64,000 nucleotides of DNA from Pseudomonas brassicacearum (GCF_003732225.1 NZ_MOBJ01000009.1:1-64000); one strand, 5' to 3'; positions 49,921 to 60,538 are shown, counted from the stretch's first letter. The notes: generated by a model not told the origin, from the sequence alone. Program-made: numbers and translations.

Positions 49921-51123
49921 ATGGCTCACGTACCTCAGATCGCCCCTCAAATTAGAATCCCTGCCACCTACATGCGGGGCGGCACCAGTAAAGGCGTGTT
50001 CTTCAGCTTGCAGGATTTGCCTGAATCGGCACAGGTTCCGGGCCCGTCCCGCGATGCGTTGCTGTTGCGTGTGATCGGCAGCCCTGACCCGTATGAAAAG
50101 CAAATCGACGGCATGGGCGCGGCGACCTCGAGCACCAGCAAAACGGTGATCGTGTCCAAGAGCATCAAGGCCGATCACGATGTCGATTACCTGTTCGGTC
50201 AGGTCTCCATCGACAAGCCTTTTGTCGATTGGAGCGGCAACTGCGGCAACCTCTCGGCGGCGGTCGGTTCGTTCGCCATCAGCAGTGGTCTGGTAGAGGC
50301 CAGTCGCATCCCGCACAACGGTGTGGCAGTGGTGCGCATCTGGCAGGCCAATATCGGCAAGACCATCATCGCCCACGTGCCGATTACCAACGGCGCGGTG
50401 CAGGAAACCGGTGATTTCGAACTCGATGGCGTGACCTTTCCAGCCGCGGAAGTGCAGCTCGAATTCATGAACCCGGCGGCCGAAGAGGAGGGCGCGGGTG
50501 GTTCGATGTTCCCGACCGGCAACCTGGTCGATGACCTGGAGGTGCCAGGCGTTGGCACCCTCAAGGTGACGATGATCAATGCCGGTATCCCGACCATTTT
50601 CCTCAACGCGGACGCCATCGGTTACACCGGCACCGAGTTGCAGGGCGACATCAACGGCGACCCGAAAGCGCTGGCGATGTTCGAGACCATCCGGGCGCAC
50701 GGTGCGCTGCGTATGGGGTTGATTTCGAACCTCGATGACGCCGCCAAACGTCAGCACACCCCCAAGGTTGCGTTCGTTGCACGGCCAGCCGATTACCTCG
50801 CCTCCAGTGGTAAGCCGGTGGCCGCGGGCGATGTCGACCTGCTGGTCCGGGCGCTGTCCATGGGCAAGCTGCACCACGCGATGATGGGCACCGCTGCCGT
50901 CGCCATCGGCACCGCTGCGGCGATTGACGGCACGCTGGTCAACCTCGCTGCCGGTGGCATTCCACGCAACGCCGTGCGTTTCGGGCATCCGTCGGGCACC
51001 TTGCGTGTCGGCGCCGAGGCTCATCTGGTCGACGGCGAATGGACCGTGACCAAAGCCATCATGAGCCGCAGTGCGCGGGTGTTGATGGAAGGCTGGGTGC
51101 GCGTGCCGGGTGACGCTTTCTGA
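49921..51123 (+). CDS. prpF: 2-methylaconitate cis-trans isomerase
   Basis: 400 aa from the ATG at 49921, 52 bases after acnD. The PrpF signature MRGGTSKGVFFSLQDLP is near residue 17, and the diaminopimelate-epimerase-like fold shows WSGNCGNLSAAVGSFA. It isomerises the AcnD product for rehydration by aconitase. The pairing acnD-prpF is obligatory in this variant of the pathway. Confidence 0.95.
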   Translation: MAHVPQIAPQIRIPATYMRGGTSKGVFFSLQDLPESAQVPGPSRDALLLRVIGSPDPYEKQIDGMGAATSSTSKTVIVSKSIKADHDVDYLFGQVSIDKPFVDWSGNCGNLSAAVGSFAISSGLVEASRIPHNGVAVVRIWQANIGKTIIAHVPITNGAVQETGDFELDGVTFPAAEVQLEFMNPAAEEEGAGGSMFPTGNLVDDLEVPGVGTLKVTMINAGIPTIFLNADAIGYTGTELQGDINGDPKALAMFETIRAHGALRMGLISNLDDAAKRQHTPKVAFVARPADYLASSGKPVAAGDVDLLVRALSMGKLHHAMMGTAAVAIGTAAAIDGTLVNLAAGGIPRNAVRFGHPSGTLRVGAEAHLVDGEWTVTKAIMSRSARVLMEGWVRVPGDAF

Positions 51124-51148
51124 GGTAATACAAACCTCACGTGAACCC

Positions 51149-51238
51149 TGTGGGAGCGAGCTTGCTCGCGATGAGGCCATAACATTCAGTATCTATGTTG
51201 GCTGTCACACCGCCATCGCGAGCAAGCTCGCTCCCACA
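51149..51238. repeat. REP pair (family A) between prpF and prpD
   Basis: TGTGGGAGCGAGCTTGCTCG (51149 on) and CATCGCGAGCAAGCTCGCTC (51214 on) form an inverted pair with about 38 bases between the arms. Confidence 0.9.
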
Positions 51239-51333
51239 ATTGACCGTTTTTCAACAATAAGAATGATGTAACCGACTGAGATTGCCCCTGAACCGAGGTC
51301 CCATCTACGAACCACTGCCAGAGTGAATCGAAC

Positions 51334-52818
51334 ATGAGCGCCAACGTCGACCTGAACAACCGTCCCGACTACGACAAAGTCCTGCAAGACATTGCCGATT
51401 ACGTCCTGAATTTCAAGATCGAATCCAAAGAGGCGTTGGACACCGCCCGCAACTGCCTGATGGACACCCTCGGCTGCGGCCTGCTGGCCCTGCGTTTTCC
51501 CGAATGCACCAAACACCTGGGTCCCATCGTCGAAGGCACGGTCGTACCCTTCGGCGCACGTGTTCCCGGTACCAGCTTGCGCCTCGATCCGGTCAAAGCT
51601 GCGTGGGACATTGGCTGCATCGTCCGTTGGCTCGACTACAACGACACCTGGCTGGCCGCCGAGTGGGGGCATCCGTCTGACAACCTCGGCGGGATCCTCG
51701 CGGTTGCCGATCACCTGTCGCAGAAACGCGTGGCCAATGGCGATGCACCGCTGACCGTGCGAGCGGTGCTGGACGCGATGATCATGGCCCACGAGATTCA
51801 GGGCGTGATTGCCCTGGAAAACTCTTTCAATCGGGTCGGTCTGGACCATGTCCTGCTGGTCAAAGTCGCCTCGACGGCCGTTACCGCGAAAATGATGGGC
51901 GCCAATCGCGAGCAACTGTTGGCGGCGCTGTCCCACGCCTTTGTCGACGGCCAGGCACTGCGCACTTACCGTCACGCGCCGAACGCCGGTTCGCGCAAGT
52001 CCTGGGCGGCGGGTGATGCATCCAGTCGTGGCGTGCGGCTGGCGGACATCGCCATGCGTGGCGAGATGGGCATTCCGGGCGTATTGACAGCGCCGCAATG
52101 GGGTTTCTACGACGTGCTGTTCAGCCACACCAACAAGGATCTGGCGCTCAAGCCTGAAGATAAACGCACCTTCAGTCTCTCGCAGAAGTTCGGCACCTAC
52201 GTGATGGAAAACGTGCTGTTCAAGATCAGCTTCCCGGCCGAATTCCACGCGCAAACCGCCTGCGAGGCAGCGGTGACCTTGCACCCGCAGGTGAGCAATC
52301 GTCTGCATGAAATCGACAGGATCGTCATCACCACCCACGAGTCGGCGATTCGCATCATTTCCAAGGTCGGCCAACTGGCCAACGCCGCAGACCGCGACCA
52401 CTGCATCCAGTACATGACGGCGGTACCGCTGGCCTTCGGCAATCTGGTGGCTGAACAGTACGAAGACGAGTTCCACGCGGCACACCCGATCATCGATGTG
52501 CTGCGCGAGAAGATGGTCATCGTCGAAGACCCGCGCTACACCCGCGAGTATCTGGAGGCCGACAAGCGCTCCATCGCCAACGCCCTGCAAGTGTTCTTCA
52601 AGGACGGCTCAAGCACCGAACAAGTGGTGGTCGAATACCCGATTGGTCATCGTCGTCGCCGCGCCGATGGCATTCCCTTGCTGGAGGACAAGTTCAAGGC
52701 CAATCTGGCAACCCGATTCACCGCGCAACGCTCGGCGCAGATCCTGGCCCTGTGCAAGGATCAGGCAAACCTTGAAGCCACGCCGGTTAACCGCTTTGTC
52801 GATTTGTGGGTGATCTAG
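51334..52818 (+). CDS. prpD: 2-methylcitrate dehydratase
   Basis: 494 aa, MmgE/PrpD family. The N-terminus [20 protein letters not shown] is followed by typical segments [20 protein letters not shown] and [20 protein letters not shown]. It dehydrates 2-methylcitrate without an iron-sulfur cluster, so it is an alternative to AcnD. It is the last gene of the operon and lies downstream of a REP pair, which may lower its expression. Confidence 0.95.
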   Translation: MSANVDLNNRPDYDKVLQDIADYVLNFKIESKEALDTARNCLMDTLGCGLLALRFPECTKHLGPIVEGTVVPFGARVPGTSLRLDPVKAAWDIGCIVRWLDYNDTWLAAEWGHPSDNLGGILAVADHLSQKRVANGDAPLTVRAVLDAMIMAHEIQGVIALENSFNRVGLDHVLLVKVASTAVTAKMMGANREQLLAALSHAFVDGQALRTYRHAPNAGSRKSWAAGDASSRGVRLADIAMRGEMGIPGVLTAPQWGFYDVLFSHTNKDLALKPEDKRTFSLSQKFGTYVMENVLFKISFPAEFHAQTACEAAVTLHPQVSNRLHEIDRIVITTHESAIRIISKVGQLANAADRDHCIQYMTAVPLAFGNLVAEQYEDEFHAAHPIIDVLREKMVIVEDPRYTREYLEADKRSIANALQVFFKDGSSTEQVVVEYPIGHRRRRADGIPLLEDKFKANLATRFTAQRSAQILALCKDQANLEATPVNRFVDLWVI

Positions 52819-52837
52819 CCAGACCGCGTAATCGTTC

Positions 52838-52920
52838 ATCGCGAGCAAGCTCGCTCCCACATTTGACCGCGACCTCAAGGTAAATACGGTCCAGTGTGGG
52901 AGCGAGCTTGCTCGCGATGG
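52838..52920. repeat. REP pair (family A) after prpD
   Basis: CATCGCGAGCAAGCTCGCTC (52838 on) and TGTGGGAGCGAGCTTGCTCG (52895 on) form an inverted pair in the convergent gap between prpD and ppsR. Confidence 0.9.
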
Positions 52921-52942
52921 CGGCAGACCTGGTGATAAGGAA

Positions 52943-53761
52943 CTACTTGAAGCGCCGCTCCACGCCTTTTTCCACCAGAATCTTCGCCGAAATCTCTTCC
53001 ACGGAAAAATGCGTGGAGTTGATGTGTGCGATGTTCTCGCGGCGGAACAGGTTCTCGACTTCGCGCACTTCGAACTCGCACTGGGCGTAGCTCGAGTAGC
53101 GGCTATTGGGCTTGCGTTCGTTGCGGATCGCGGTGAGGCGGTCCGGATCGATGGTCAGGCCAAACAGCTTGTGCTTGTGGGCACGCAATGCCGTTGGCAG
53201 TTGCAGGCGCTCCATGTCGTCTTCGGTCAGCGGGTAGTTGGCCGCGCGAATCCCGAATTGCATGGCCATGTACAGGCAGGTCGGGGTTTTGCCGCAGCGC
53301 GACACGCCGACCAGGATCAGGTCAGCCTTGTCGTAATAGTGGGTGCGGGCGCCGTCGTCGTTGTCGAGGGCGAAGTTCACCGCCTCGATACGCTCCATGT
53401 AATTGGAGTTGTGGCCAATGGAATGGGATTTGCCGACCGAATACGACGAGTGTTCGCTCAACTCCTGCTCGAGCGGCGCGAGGAAGGTCGAGAAAATGTC
53501 GATCATGAAACCATTGGAGGTCGCGAGGATCTCACGAATATCCTGGTTGACGATCGTGTCGAAGATGATCGGACGAAATCCGTCCTTTTCGGCGGCCATG
53601 TTGATTTGTTGTACCATGGCCCGCGCTTTGTCCACGTTGTCGATGTACGGTCGTATGACTTTGCTGAAGGTAATGTTTTCGAACTGCGCCAACAGGCTTT
53701 GACCCAGGGTTTCGGCTGTAATGCCCGTGCCATCGGAGATAAAGAAAGCAGATCGTTTCAT
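52943..53761 (-). CDS. ppsR: PEP synthase regulatory protein (kinase/pyrophosphorylase)
   Basis: 272 aa, DUF299 family. [19 protein letters not shown] begins the protein and the P-loop-like motif [16 protein letters not shown] is at about 148-164. It uses ADP to inactivate PEP synthase by threonine phosphorylation and phosphate to reactivate it. It is divergent from ppsA, its target, 176 bases away, the usual arrangement. Confidence 0.94.
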   Translation of the reverse strand: MKRSAFFISDGTGITAETLGQSLLAQFENITFSKVIRPYIDNVDKARAMVQQINMAAEKDGFRPIIFDTIVNQDIREILATSNGFMIDIFSTFLAPLEQELSEHSSYSVGKSHSIGHNSNYMERIEAVNFALDNDDGARTHYYDKADLILVGVSRCGKTPTCLYMAMQFGIRAANYPLTEDDMERLQLPTALRAHKHKLFGLTIDPDRLTAIRNERKPNSRYSSYAQCEFEVREVENLFRRENIAHINSTHFSVEEISAKILVEKGVERRFK

Positions 53762-53937
53762 TTGCGCCTTGGGCCTTAAGCTGGTGACGATTCTTGGATA
53801 TGATAGGCGCGGTTTGTCGGCCTGGATTGGCCCGCATTCTCACTTATTTTCCAGGTCCAGGCCATATCGCTGGCAAATGCTCCTGATGAGCCGCCAGCGC
53901 CCTGAGCTTTTCCAACACAGTTAGTGGAGAGATCACC

Positions 53938-56313
53938 TTGGTAGAGTACGTAGTTTCCCTCGATAAGCTCGGCGTCCATGATGTAGAGCATGTGGGGGGC
54001 AAGAACGCATCCCTGGGCGAGATGATCAGTAATCTTGCGGGGGCCGGTGTATCGGTCCCGGGTGGCTTTGCCACGACGGCTCAGGCTTATCGTGATTTTC
54101 TCGAATTAAGTGGTTTGAACGACCAGATCCACGCAGCCCTCGATGCGCTGGACGTAGACGACGTGAACGCCCTGGCGAAAACCGGTGCGCAAATTCGTCA
54201 ATGGATCATGGAAGCCGAATTCCCGGAGAAGCTCAACGCCGAAATCCGCACCGCGTTCGCCACACTGTCGGCCGGTAACCCGGACATGGCCGTGGCCGTG
54301 CGCTCCTCGGCGACCGCCGAAGACTTGCCGGACGCTTCCTTCGCCGGTCAACAGGAAACCTTCCTGAACATCCGTGGCGTCGAAAACGTCATTCGCGCCG
54401 CCAAGGAAGTGTTTGCTTCCCTCTTCAACGACCGCGCCATTTCCTACCGCGTGCACCAGGGCTTCGACCATAAGCTGGTTGCCCTGTCGGCTGGCGTGCA
54501 GCGCATGGTCCGTTCGGAAACCGGCACTGCCGGCGTAATGTTTACCCTCGATACCGAATCCGGCTTCCGTGACGTGGTGTTTATCACCGGCGCCTACGGC
54601 CTGGGCGAAACCGTCGTACAAGGCGCGGTGAACCCGGATGAGTTCTACGTCCACAAAGGCACGCTGGCAGCAGGTCGTCCGGCGATCCTGCGCCGCAACC
54701 TGGGCAGCAAAGCCATCAAGATGATCTACGGCGACGAAGCCAAGGCCGGTCGTTCGGTCAAGACTGTCGATGTCGACAAGGCCGAACGCGCGCGTTTCTG
54801 CCTGAGCGATGCTGAAGTCAGCGAACTGGCCAAACAGGCGATGATCATCGAGAAGCACTACAAGTGCCCGATGGACATCGAATGGGCCAAAGACGGCGAC
54901 GACGGCAAGCTGTACATCGTTCAGGCTCGCCCTGAAACCGTGAAGAGCCGCACCCAGGCCAACGTCATGGAACGTTACCTGTTGAAAGAAACCGGCACCG
55001 TGCTGGTTGAAGGTCGCGCCATTGGCCAGCGCATCGGCGCCGGTAAAGTGCGCATCATCAAAGACGTTTCCGAGATGGACAAAGTCCAGCCGGGCGACGT
55101 TCTGGTTTCCGACATGACCGACCCGGACTGGGAACCGGTCATGAAGCGCGCCAGCGCCATCGTCACCAACCGTGGCGGCCGTACCTGCCACGCGGCGATT
55201 ATCGCCCGCGAGCTGGGCATTCCGGCCGTCGTCGGTTGCGGTAACGCCACCCAACTGTTGAAAGACGGGCAGGGCGTGACGGTTTCCTGCGCTGAAGGCG
55301 ACACCGGTTTTATCTTCGAAGGCGAGTTGGGCTTCGACATCAAGAAAAACTCCGTCGACGCCATGCCGGAACTGCCGTTCAAAATCATGATGAACGTCGG
55401 TAACCCGGATCGCGCTTTCGATTTCGCGCAGTTGCCGAACGCCGGTGTGGGCCTGGCCCGTCTGGAGTTCATCATCAACCGCATGATCGGTGTGCATCCT
55501 AAAGCACTGCTGAACTACGACGGTCTGCCGTCGGAAATCAAGGAAAGCGTCGACAAGCGCATCGCCGGTTACAACGATCCGGTTGGTTTCTACGTCGAAA
55601 AACTGGTCGAGGGCATCAGCACCCTGGCCGCCGCGTTCTGGCCGAAAAAGGTCATCGTGCGTCTTTCGGACTTCAAGTCCAACGAATACGCCAACCTGAT
55701 CGGCGGCAAGCTCTACGAGCCGGAAGAAGAAAACCCGATGCTGGGCTTCCGTGGCGCTTCGCGTTATATCAGCGAGACGTTCCGTGACTGCTTCGAACTC
55801 GAATGCCGCGCGCTGAAACGCGTACGCAACGAGATGGGCCTGACCAACGTCGAAATCATGGTGCCGTTCGTCCGTACCCTGGGCGAAGCCAGTCAGGTCG
55901 TGGACCTGTTGGCCGAGAACGGCCTGGCGCGTGGCGAAAACGGTCTGCGCGTCATCATGATGTGTGAACTGCCGTCCAACGCGATCCTCGCTGAAGAGTT
56001 CCTCGAGTTCTTCGATGGTTTCTCCATCGGCTCCAACGACCTGACCCAGCTGACTCTGGGCCTGGACCGTGACTCGGGGATCATCGCGCACCTGTTCGAC
56101 GAGCGTAATCCGGCGGTCAAGAAATTGCTGTCCAACGCGATTCAGGCCTGTAACAAGGCTGGCAAATACATCGGTATTTGCGGTCAGGGGCCTTCCGATC
56201 ACCCGGACCTGGCCAAGTGGCTGATGGAACAGGGTATCGAAAGCGTTTCGTTGAACCCGGATTCCGTACTGGAAACCTGGTTCTTCCTGGCTGAAGGTCA
56301 GGCTGCGGTCTGA
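53938..56313 (+). CDS. ppsA: Phosphoenolpyruvate synthase
   Basis: 791 aa with a TTG start at 53938; GTGGAGAG lies 7-14 bases upstream and the next codons [11 protein letters not shown] match the family N-terminus. The N-terminal ATP-binding domain ([20 protein letters not shown]) is followed by the phosphohistidine swivel domain, with His418 in [11 protein letters not shown], and the PEP/pyruvate barrel ([22 protein letters not shown]). It makes PEP from pyruvate and ATP for gluconeogenesis, which also serves the pyruvate formed by the upstream methylcitrate cycle. Confidence 0.96.
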   Translation: MVEYVVSLDKLGVHDVEHVGGKNASLGEMISNLAGAGVSVPGGFATTAQAYRDFLELSGLNDQIHAALDALDVDDVNALAKTGAQIRQWIMEAEFPEKLNAEIRTAFATLSAGNPDMAVAVRSSATAEDLPDASFAGQQETFLNIRGVENVIRAAKEVFASLFNDRAISYRVHQGFDHKLVALSAGVQRMVRSETGTAGVMFTLDTESGFRDVVFITGAYGLGETVVQGAVNPDEFYVHKGTLAAGRPAILRRNLGSKAIKMIYGDEAKAGRSVKTVDVDKAERARFCLSDAEVSELAKQAMIIEKHYKCPMDIEWAKDGDDGKLYIVQARPETVKSRTQANVMERYLLKETGTVLVEGRAIGQRIGAGKVRIIKDVSEMDKVQPGDVLVSDMTDPDWEPVMKRASAIVTNRGGRTCHAAIIARELGIPAVVGCGNATQLLKDGQGVTVSCAEGDTGFIFEGELGFDIKKNSVDAMPELPFKIMMNVGNPDRAFDFAQLPNAGVGLARLEFIINRMIGVHPKALLNYDGLPSEIKESVDKRIAGYNDPVGFYVEKLVEGISTLAAAFWPKKVIVRLSDFKSNEYANLIGGKLYEPEEENPMLGFRGASRYISETFRDCFELECRALKRVRNEMGLTNVEIMVPFVRTLGEASQVVDLLAENGLARGENGLRVIMMCELPSNAILAEEFLEFFDGFSIGSNDLTQLTLGLDRDSGIIAHLFDERNPAVKKLLSNAIQACNKAGKYIGICGQGPSDHPDLAKWLMEQGIESVSLNPDSVLETWFFLAEGQAAV

Positions 56314-56364
56314 TGTGTTGAGTGAAGGGGCTGATCGATGATCGGCTCCTTTAGGATTCAAGTA

Positions 56365-56396
56365 GGGCGGCATCCAGATGGACCCCGCCCTTTTTT
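56365..56396 (+). terminator. Terminator of ppsA
   Basis: GGGCGG and CCGCCC pair across ATCCAGATGGA-type loop sequence and are followed by TTTTTT. Confidence 0.75.
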
Positions 56397-56409
56397 GTGC
56401 AAGAGCATT

Positions 56410-57399
56410 ATGCAAAGCAGCAGCAACCTGTTTCCTGTCGCCTTGATCAGCGCCGAGCGTCGCGGCGATCTGAGCGAGGACGTCTATCGCTTGAAACCCG
56501 GCAACAGCCCGGATGGCACCGTCGAGCTGGCGGTTACCCGCCTGGGCATGGCCGATGAACCCACCGTGCGTGGCGTTCCGGTGATTTTGCTGCACGGCAG
56601 TTTTTCCAACCGGCGTTTCTGGTTTTCCCCCAAAGGCCTTGGTCTGGGCGCCTACCTGGCGCGCGCTGGTTTTGATGTGTGGATCCCGGAAATGCGCGGT
56701 CACGGCTTGTCTCAGCGCAATCAGAACTATCGAAAGAACCGCGTTGCCGACTACGCCCGTTACGATCTGCCGGCGATTGCCGCGTTCGTTCGCGAGCAAA
56801 GCGGACAGGTTCCGCACTGGATTGGTCATTCACTGGGCGGTATCACCCTCGCGGCAGCGCTGGGTGGTCAGTACCTGGGTGAGCCAGCCGTGGCTTCCGC
56901 TGCGTTCTTTGGTACACAGGTCAGTCGCACCTATTGGCCGCTGAAATTTCCGCCGGTGGAGTGGAGCGGGCGGTTCATCCTGAAGCGTTTCGCGCAGATT
57001 TCGGGCTCTCGCCTCAAGCGTGGTCCAGAGGACGAGCCGATAGGCCTGGCCCTGGAAGGCATGCGCTGGTACGGCTTGTTCGGACGCTTTGGCGATGCCG
57101 AAAAAGACTGGTGGGCGGGGCTGGCCGAGGTTCAGGTGCCGGTCTTGGGTGTCAGTGCGACCAGCGATCATCAGGACCCTGATTGGGCGTGTCGCAAGCT
57201 GTTCGATCAGATCGGTTCCGAGCACAAACAGTTCATCTGTCTGGGGCGCGAGCAGGGCTTTTCGGACAATTTTGGGCATGTTGAAATGCTGGTCAGCAAA
57301 GCCGCACAGGCCGAAGTCTGGCCGTTGGTGCAGCGCTGGCTGACTGATCAGCAGACGCCATTACTGGCTGACAAGCCGGATTTGGCTACAGCAGTCTGA
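56410..57399 (+). CDS. Alpha/beta-hydrolase (esterase-like)
   Basis: 329 aa from the ATG at 56410. The oxyanion-hole motif LLHGSFSNRRFWF is followed by the nucleophile elbow HWIGHSLGGITLAAALGG with Ser of GHSLG, and a late FGHVEMLV with the catalytic His. It probably hydrolyses esters or lipids; a signal peptide is not clear. The gene follows ppsA directly, as in P. aeruginosa (PA1771 region, from memory). Confidence 0.88.
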   Translation: MQSSSNLFPVALISAERRGDLSEDVYRLKPGNSPDGTVELAVTRLGMADEPTVRGVPVILLHGSFSNRRFWFSPKGLGLGAYLARAGFDVWIPEMRGHGLSQRNQNYRKNRVADYARYDLPAIAAFVREQSGQVPHWIGHSLGGITLAAALGGQYLGEPAVASAAFFGTQVSRTYWPLKFPPVEWSGRFILKRFAQISGSRLKRGPEDEPIGLALEGMRWYGLFGRFGDAEKDWWAGLAEVQVPVLGVSATSDHQDPDWACRKLFDQIGSEHKQFICLGREQGFSDNFGHVEMLVSKAAQAEVWPLVQRWLTDQQTPLLADKPDLATAV

Positions 57400-57499
57400 G
57401 TACGAATGCTCTGACAAGAGCGTTTCGTTCCGATCAGCTAACGGCTAAGATATGACGCATTGAGCTGTTCTGGTCACAATCGGTTGCTGAGTCAGCCTT

Positions 57500-57799
57500 A
57501 TGTTCGTGCCACTTGAGCGTCTGGTCAATCTGGATGAAGGTTATCGGCGGACGTTCCAGGTCGAAGGGCGTAGCCTGCTGTTGTTGGTGCTGGATAATCA
57601 GCCGTTGTTGCTGATAGACAGCTGCCCACATAAAGGTGCGTCGTTGAGCGTCGCGACACTCTCGGGAAATATCCTGCGTTGTCAGCGCCATGGCATTGAG
57701 TTTCAGTTGCCCAGCGGCATTCCGGTACAGGCACCATGCCCTGGCTTGAGCCTGTTGAAGGTGGCTTACGAGGGTGATTGCATCGGGATCGATGTTTAA
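57500..57799 (+). CDS. Rieske [2Fe-2S] domain protein
   Basis: 99 aa single-domain protein. The cluster ligands are CPHKG (Cys-x-His) and CQRHG (Cys-xx-His), spaced as in Rieske ferredoxins of NirD and dioxygenase type. It would act as a small soluble electron carrier or a regulatory subunit; no oxygenase or reductase gene is adjacent. The ATG starts [14 protein letters not shown]. Confidence 0.85.
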   Translation: MFVPLERLVNLDEGYRRTFQVEGRSLLLLVLDNQPLLLIDSCPHKGASLSVATLSGNILRCQRHGIEFQLPSGIPVQAPCPGLSLLKVAYEGDCIGIDV

Positions 57800-57888
57800 A
57801 TCTCTTTGCGACTACTCGTTTCAGTACTACAACCCCGGCGATTTTCGACAGCCCACAATCGTGTTCTTTCTCTTACAGGAGTTTCTCG

Positions 57889-58380
57889 ATGAACCATTAC
57901 CTCACTCCCGACCTGTGTGATGCCTACCCGGAACTGGTGCAGGTGCTGGAACCGATGTTCAGCAATTTTGGCGGCCGTGATTCCTTCGGCGGCGAAATCG
58001 TTACCATCAAGTGCTTCGAAGACAACTCGCGGGTCAAGGAGCAGGTCGAGCTCAAAGGGAATGGCAAGGTGCTGGTGGTCGATGGCGGTGGTTCGCTGCG
58101 CCGCGCCCTGCTGGGCGACATGATCGCCGAGAAAGCCGCGAAAAACGGTTGGGAAGGGCTGGTGATCTACGGCTGCATCCGTGACGTCGACGTTATTGCG
58201 CAAACCGATCTGGGCGTGCAGGCGCTGGCCAGCCATCCGATGAAAACCGACAGGCGTGGCCTCGGTGACCTGAACGTTGCGGTAACCTTCGCTGGCGTGA
58301 CTTTCCGTCCGGGTGAATACATCTATGCGGACAACAATGGCGTGATCATTTCGCCAAGTCCGTTGAAAATGCCAGAATAA
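57889..58380 (+). CDS. rraA: Ribonuclease E activity regulator RraA
   Basis: 163 aa from the ATG at 57889 ([20 protein letters not shown]), preceded by AGGAG. The RraA/MenG-like fold shows [39 protein letters not shown] and [12 protein letters not shown]. RraA trimers bind the RNase E scaffold and inhibit mRNA decay. Older annotations call it MenG, which is wrong. An RraB-like gene also occurs in this window at 9979. Confidence 0.94.
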   Translation: MNHYLTPDLCDAYPELVQVLEPMFSNFGGRDSFGGEIVTIKCFEDNSRVKEQVELKGNGKVLVVDGGGSLRRALLGDMIAEKAAKNGWEGLVIYGCIRDVDVIAQTDLGVQALASHPMKTDRRGLGDLNVAVTFAGVTFRPGEYIYADNNGVIISPSPLKMPE

Positions 58381-58406
58381 ATAACTGATTCAAGCCAGGG
58401 GTGAGG

Positions 58407-59402
58407 ATGTTCGAGGAAGAAAACGCGCAGTGGGGGCTGGTGCATGCCCTGGTGCTGGATGGTAAAGGCGGTGCGCGTTGGCTTGCCCGGACTGAACTTG
58501 ATGACCTGCAACTGCAATCCCATGAAAGCCTCTGGCTGCACTGGGACCGTAGTCACCCGCAAACTCAGACCTGGTTGCGTAAATCCAGCGGTTTGAATGA
58601 GTTCAGCTGCGATCTGTTGCTCGAAGAAAACACCCGGCCGCGCCTGTTGGCGCTACCGGACTCCGAGCTGTTGCTGTTTTTGCGTGGAATCAACCTCAAT
58701 CCGGGTGCCGAGCCTGAAGACATGGTCTCGGTGCGGATCTTCGCCTCTGCTCAGCGGGTCATTTCCCTGCGTTTGCGACCGTTGCGCGCCACCGATGAGT
58801 TGCTGGTGCAACTGAGCGAGGGCAAGGGGCCGAAAACCACCTCCGAACTGATCCTGTATATGGCTCAGTACCTCACCCATAAAGTGCAGGATCTGGTCAG
58901 CGATCTCTCCGAAATCGTCGATGACGAAGAAGAAAAGCTGGATGCCGACGAACGGTATACTCCGGAACATGGCGCTGTTTTGCAGATCCGTCGGCGAGCG
59001 GCAGGACTGAAGCGTTTCCTTGCTCCGCAGCGGGATATCTTCGGTCAATTGACCAAGATAAAACTGCCCTGGTTTGTCGACGATGATGGCGACTACTGGA
59101 ACGAATTGAACAACAGCCTGACGCGCTATCTGGAAGAGCTGGAATTGACCCGGGAGCGCGTGGGGCTGGTGCTGGAGAGCGAAGACCGGCGTTTGAACGT
59201 ACGCATGAATCGCATCATGTACCGTTTCGGGATCATCACCGGGATCTTCTTGCCGATGAGTTTTCTGACCGGTTTACTCGGTATAAACGTCGGCGGAGTT
59301 CCATTTTCCGGAAACCCTTATGGCTTCGTGATTGCCTGCCTGATGATGGTGACAGTAGGGGTGGGGCAGTGGTGGTTATTCCGGCGTTTGCGCTGGGTAT
59401 GA
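58407..59402 (+). CDS. cmaX: CorA/ZntB-family divalent cation transporter
   Basis: 331 aa from the ATG at 58407 (MFEEENAQWGLVHALVLDGK), after AGGGGTGAGG. A cytoplasmic domain and long helix lead to two C-terminal spans. The pore motif appears as LGINVGGVPFSG, a GIN variant in place of the GMN of CorA, typical of ZntB. ZntB exports or imports Zn2+ by subfamily. In P. aeruginosa the syntenic gene is cmaX, and the order with crfX, cmpX, sigX and oprF is the same. Confidence 0.88.
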   Translation: MFEEENAQWGLVHALVLDGKGGARWLARTELDDLQLQSHESLWLHWDRSHPQTQTWLRKSSGLNEFSCDLLLEENTRPRLLALPDSELLLFLRGINLNPGAEPEDMVSVRIFASAQRVISLRLRPLRATDELLVQLSEGKGPKTTSELILYMAQYLTHKVQDLVSDLSEIVDDEEEKLDADERYTPEHGAVLQIRRRAAGLKRFLAPQRDIFGQLTKIKLPWFVDDDGDYWNELNNSLTRYLEELELTRERVGLVLESEDRRLNVRMNRIMYRFGIITGIFLPMSFLTGLLGINVGGVPFSGNPYGFVIACLMMVTVGVGQWWLFRRLRWV

Positions 59403-59465
59403 GGGAGAGCCATGTGACCCGGAGAATGTTGATCGCGTCTTTCACAGATATCACGAGAGGTGCGT

Positions 59466-59711
59466 ATGCACGATCCGTTTGAACAGTCCTTGCGCGACAT
59501 GCTCAAGGCATCACCGTCCACCCGTGACGACGATGCCTGTCTGGGGCGTGTACTGAAAACCGCCAACCGCCAGGTCGGCGCCGGTGACCTGTTCAGCCTG
59601 CTGGGCCGCTGGCTGCCCGCGCTGATGATCGCCCTGAATAACGGATCGGCCCATGTCTCGCCGGTTTCCCGTCGTAAACCTACTGCTCGCACTGCTGATA
59701 AGGCTGATTGA
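59466..59711 (+). CDS. crfX: CrfX-like small protein
   Basis: 81 aa from the ATG at 59466 (MHDPFEQSLRDMLKASPSTR), preceded by GAGAGG. It is conserved between the CmaX-like transporter and cmpX in pseudomonads, which supports the name. No transmembrane segment is certain; a short hydrophobic stretch (LFSLLGRWLPALMIAL) lies in the middle. The role is unknown. It almost touches cmpX (2 bases apart). Confidence 0.8.
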   Translation: MHDPFEQSLRDMLKASPSTRDDDACLGRVLKTANRQVGAGDLFSLLGRWLPALMIALNNGSAHVSPVSRRKPTARTADKAD

Positions 59712-59713
59712 AT

Positions 59714-60538
59714 ATGGAACTTGATCTCTGGACTCAGAGCCTCGTCACGGCAATGACAGCGTTGTGGACCAAGGTAGCGAACTTCATTCCGAACCTGTTC
59801 GGCGCACTGGTAGTGCTTTTGCTGGGTTTTGTCGTGGCCAAGCTGCTCGACACCCTGCTCTCCAAATTACTCGCAAAACTGGGCCTGGATCGCTTGATGG
59901 GCGGTACCGGTTTGACCAAGCTGCTGGCTCGCGCAGGCCTGCAGGTGCCGATTTCGACCCTGATCGGCAAGATCGTTTATTGGTTCGTTTTGCTGATTTT
60001 TCTGGTTTCTGCTGCAGAATCCCTTGGCTTGGAGCGAGTTTCGGCTACGCTCGATATGTTGGCGTTGTATGTGCCGAAAGTATTCGGCGCCGCGCTGGTG
60101 TTGCTGGTGGGCGTGCTGCTCGCGCAATTGGCCAATGGGCTGGTGCGCGGCGCCGCAGAAGGTGTAGGGCTGGATTACGCATCGGGCCTGGGGCGTATCG
60201 CTCAAGGCTTGGTGATCATCATCAGTATTTCGGTCGCGATCAGTCAGTTGGAGGTCAAAACCGACCTGCTGAACCATGTGATCGTGATTGTTTTGATTAC
60301 CGTTGGTCTGGCAGTTGCCTTGGCCATGGGGTTGGGAAGCCGGGAAATTGCCGGCCAGATTCTTGCGGGAATCTATGTGCGTGAGTTGTATCAGGTTGGG
60401 CAACAAGTGCGTGTTGGTGAGGTCGAAGGCCAGATCGAAGAGATCGGCACGGTTAAAACTACATTGCTGACCGACGAGGGTGAGCTAGTCTCACTTTCCA
60501 ATCGGATCCTCCTGGAACAGCATGTTAGTAGCCGCTAA
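59714..60538 (+). CDS. cmpX: CmpX mechanosensitive-channel-family membrane protein
   Basis: 274 aa from the ATG at 59714 (MELDLWTQSLVTAMTALWTK). Several membrane spans (FGALVVLLLGFVVAKLL, IVYWFVLLIFLVSAAES, VIVIVLITVGLAVALAMGLG) are followed by a short soluble C-terminal MscS-like beta domain (VRVGEVEGQIEEIGTVKTTL). In P. aeruginosa and P. fluorescens CmpX influences SigX activity and membrane homeostasis. It lies directly upstream of sigX. Confidence 0.9.
   Translation: MELDLWTQSLVTAMTALWTKVANFIPNLFGALVVLLLGFVVAKLLDTLLSKLLAKLGLDRLMGGTGLTKLLARAGLQVPISTLIGKIVYWFVLLIFLVSAAESLGLERVSATLDMLALYVPKVFGAALVLLVGVLLAQLANGLVRGAAEGVGLDYASGLGRIAQGLVIIISISVAISQLEVKTDLLNHVIVIVLITVGLAVALAMGLGSREIAGQILAGIYVRELYQVGQQVRVGEVEGQIEEIGTVKTTLLTDEGELVSLSNRILLEQHVSSR

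Noticed and set aside
54106..56829. Very long minus-strand open frame opposite ppsA (about 900 codons), and similar long frames opposite acnD, oprF and prpF
   Set aside because: They are antisense shadows caused by high GC3 codon use. They lack start signals and recognisable domains, while the plus-strand genes are complete and well known.
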